64,000 nucleotides of DNA from Fulvia fulva (lineage: Eukaryota; Ascomycota; Dothideomycetes; Mycosphaerellales; Mycosphaerellaceae). Location: assembly GCF_020509005.1 (NCBI RefSeq), contig NC_063012.1, positions 9,486,001 to 9,550,000 of the forward strand, read 5' to 3'. The translations under genes were made by a program, and so were the position numbers. The notes beneath the pieces are model-generated. The model was not told the origin of the DNA and searched no databases. It was given only the letters and a program-made list of their open reading frames with translations. This document shows positions 61,964 through 64,000 of this stretch, piece after piece. Positions within the stretch are counted from its first letter, which is position 1. Each line of letters begins with the position of its first letter.

Positions 61964-62364
61964 TGTAACATTTACTATAGGACCTAGCCCTCTAAACTCA
62001 CTACTCTACTAAACCTTAACAGATTCACTTCGGCTCGCGACTATATGACTTACGGCACTCCCGCGAGTACCCGCGACTACGCTAGACCCTAGAAGAAGCT
62101 CGTGGAAGACTCGGAACGTAGGGCAGGTTGGAATAAGGTTTTGAGTAAAGCTACTAAGCGCGGCTTCGTACGGGTTAGCCCTATTAATACGGGGACACGT
62201 ACTCGCGAGGGTCGCGTATAAATATCTAGCCTTCCCTAGGCCTCTCTTACTTTCTTCGTCTTTCGTTTTGTGTAGCAATTATACTATACCCTTTACATCT
62301 ACACTTCGTACCTATATTCTCGCTTTTATTCTTATATCTTATAGGCTAGGCTCTCGCCCTAACA
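61964..62364 (+). repeat. 5' LTR of Ty3/gypsy element (401 bp)
   Basis: It starts TGTAACATTT and ends CCCTAACA, so it has the TG...CA form with a short TGT/ACA inverted end. A TATA-like CGTATAAATATC is at about 62216, followed by a pyrimidine-rich stretch and TTTTGTGTAGCAATTATAC, as in LTR promoters. The five bases before it (TACCT) would be the target duplication if repeated after the right LTR, which is outside the window. Assigned from its ends and its place right before gag; the second copy cannot be compared here. Confidence 0.6.
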
Positions 62365-64000
62365 TTACGAAGGACTAACAAACCGTCAACTACTCGAGTC
62401 ATCCTTATAGGTGACTACGCTACCGATAGAGGTGTTAACCTCGACAACTAAGACACTCTATTCCACTTTAGTAAGTAGACTAATATCCCCTTCTCGAACG
62501 CCGCTACCTTTAGTGCCTAGGTAAACGCTAACCCCGACACCGCCTACGCTCTTATTAACCGTACCGTCTCCTCTTTCCGCGAGACCGCCTAGTAGGTCGA
62601 GTAAGTAAATAACTAAGTAACATACCTTCAAGGTATTATAAACATCTTCTAGAACCTCGCCCCGTACGCCGACGATAACCGCCGCTAGTACTTCTCTAAG
62701 AAGGTTAACGACCTAGACGAGTTCGACGGTAATAAGAGCAAGTTTAAGGCATTTAAGACATAGCTCACTATTAAGCTATTAGCTAATACCGACCACTTTC
62801 CGTAAGAGAAGGACAAGGTTACGTACGTCTTCTCCCTCCTTCGGGGAGACGCCGCGGCTTAGGTATAATACTATATCGATAACGCTACGTAGACTATCGG
62901 CTACCCGGACGTTCTCACCTTAATATAGGACCTCCGTACTGCCTTTAGTAATCTAGACCGTAGAGCTACCGCCTAGAACGCTATCTACAACCTCCTCTAG
63001 AAGAACAAGAGCTTCGTAGAGTACCTCGCGGCCTTAAACCGCGATATCGGGTTTACCGGCTATAACGAAGAGACTAAGAAGAGCACTCTCCGCCGTAGCT
63101 TATTAGTAGAGCTTCTTCGAGCCCTCGAGGACAAGGACGTCGGTACTATAAGCTTCCGTGAGCTCGTCGAGACCTACTAGCGCCTCGACTCTAATATAAA
63201 ATACACCGCCTCTCTCCTCGCTTCCCGTTCTTAAGGTCGTTAGCCTCGTAGTCCCGGAAGCCACTTCGCTACTCTACTAGGCGCCGCCGCTACTACGGCT
63301 CTCCCTCCCGTCTCTATAGGTAACGCTATAGATCTTAGCGCTAGTGCCGCCGTCCCTCGAGTCTAGGGCCTCGTTAACGGTAAGCTTACTCCCGAAGAGA
63401 AGCTTCGCCGTCGCTAGGCCGGACTCTATACCTACTACGGCGGTCTAGGCTATATCGTAGTTAACTATCCGTAGCTCGCTACCCGTAACGCCCGTAACCC
63501 GGTTCGCGGCGCTATCGGCGCTATCGAGCCTACTCCTACTACTCCCGCTAAGTAGGAAAAAGCCTAGGTCTTCCTTATCGACGCGATAAAGACTAAGAAT
63601 AACGTTTACTAAAAGTAAAGAGAGGAAAGAAGTTGAGGATCAATATAGTATAGCTAGACCTATACGACGAGACGGTAAGGACTACGCTTATAAACCGTTC
63701 GTTACGAATATAAGTACCGGCTTAAAGAAACTCTCTTCTTCTAATCTCACTCTTATAGACACTAGCGTACTAGGCGAGTCTTTTATAGACTATGAACTCG
63801 CGACCTCTCTTAACCTCGAACCCTAGGAACTAAAGTACCCTACACCCTTAAACTCTTTAACGGTACGGAGACTACTACTAGTAAGATTACTTATATTATA
63901 CACACGTTAATCACCCTCGGAGGCAAGCGTATATCGATTACTAGCTTCCTTACGTCCCTACCGTATTAGAAGTTTATCCTCGGCCTCCCCTAGTTTAGAC
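62365..64000 (+). mobile_element. RIP-mutated Ty3/gypsy retrotransposon, gag to protease, cut by window end
   Basis: The frame around 62713-63240 reads as retroelement Gag with stops where Gln or Trp codons stood: DEFDGNKSKFKAFKT, YVFSLLRGDAAA, YPDVLTLI, LDRRATA, FVEYLAALNRDIGFTGYNEE. At 63421-63471 the CCHC knuckle has Cys and His turned to Tyr (GLYTYYGGLGYIVVNYP). At about 63752 the aspartic protease begins, LIDTSVLGESFID, with the catalytic DTG turned to DTS by G-to-A. Near the end GLP-stop-F marks a lost Trp. All changes are C-to-T or G-to-A in CpA/TpG context, the RIP signature. Reverse transcriptase, RNase H and integrase lie beyond 64000. The element is dead. Confidence 0.85.

Noticed and set aside
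62009..62278. 89-codon minus-strand frame
   Set aside because: Lies within the proposed LTR; no protein character.
60360..64000. Centromere or telomere sequence as explanation of the AT-rich end
   Set aside because: Retroelement Gag and protease remnants explain the composition; no telomere-type repeats seen.

Overview
This is nuclear DNA of a filamentous ascomycete, most likely a dothideomycete (my inference from overall feel, not a database match). The evidence is short introns of about 45-80 nt with GTAAGT/GTGAGT-type donors and YAG acceptors, GC-rich coding DNA, fungus-typical genes (Cbp4, a Dnf1-type flippase, a Rad1/XPF nuclease, DHA1 MFS, ankyrin-CorA fusion), and a right end consisting of retrotransposons mutated in the manner of repeat-induced point mutation (RIP). 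About 22 protein-coding loci are supported between 1 and 58.4 kb. No tRNA, rRNA or CRISPR was seen.

Layout. 0-9.6 kb: a cytochrome P450, a DHA1-type MFS transporter, an EXPERA-domain membrane protein, an ABHD-type serine hydrolase, a tiny single-pass membrane protein and a small gene whose frame is broken. 10-19.5 kb: a protein with a PigL_N/STAND-like N-terminus and a TPR-like middle, a Baeyer-Villiger-type flavin monooxygenase, a coiled-coil protein, and a very acidic protein with a CxxC pair. 20.7-29.9 kb: one uninterrupted reading frame of 3,036 codons, the most unusual object here. It has a membrane-anchored N-terminus, a poly-Gly linker, a long coiled coil, two WW-like segments, a CxxC site, five copies of an unnamed module of about 48 residues, and an RG-rich tail. 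30.4-45.6 kb: a CANIN/Nse6-like protein with a PIP-like motif, a P4-ATPase flippase, a serine beta-lactamase-fold enzyme, Rad1/XPF and an acidic hypothetical protein. 45.8-58.4 kb: Cbp4, a WDR59/Mtc5-like WD40-RING protein, Ubc13, an ankyrin-CorA-like protein, a short-chain dehydrogenase, a hypothetical protein and a multi-pass membrane protein.

58.4-64 kb is a decaying edge. It holds a 3-copy 18-bp repeat containing CACGTG, a small gene broken by two frameshifts, a RIP-mutated non-LTR (Tad/I-like) ORF1, and a Ty3/gypsy element inserted into it. That element has a 401-bp TG...CA LTR, gag, CCHC knuckle and protease start, and it runs off the window.

Functionally, several housekeeping pathways are represented: nucleotide excision repair (Rad1), error-free damage tolerance (Ubc13), possible SMC5/6 loading (CANIN-like), TORC1 nutrient sensing (WDR59-like), lipid asymmetry (flippase) and complex III assembly (Cbp4). 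The P450, MFS, flavin monooxygenase and SDR genes look like accessory oxidative metabolism or detoxification, but no PKS, NRPS or terpene backbone gene is present, so no biosynthetic cluster can be claimed. Exon borders were deduced by eye from splice consensus and frame continuity.
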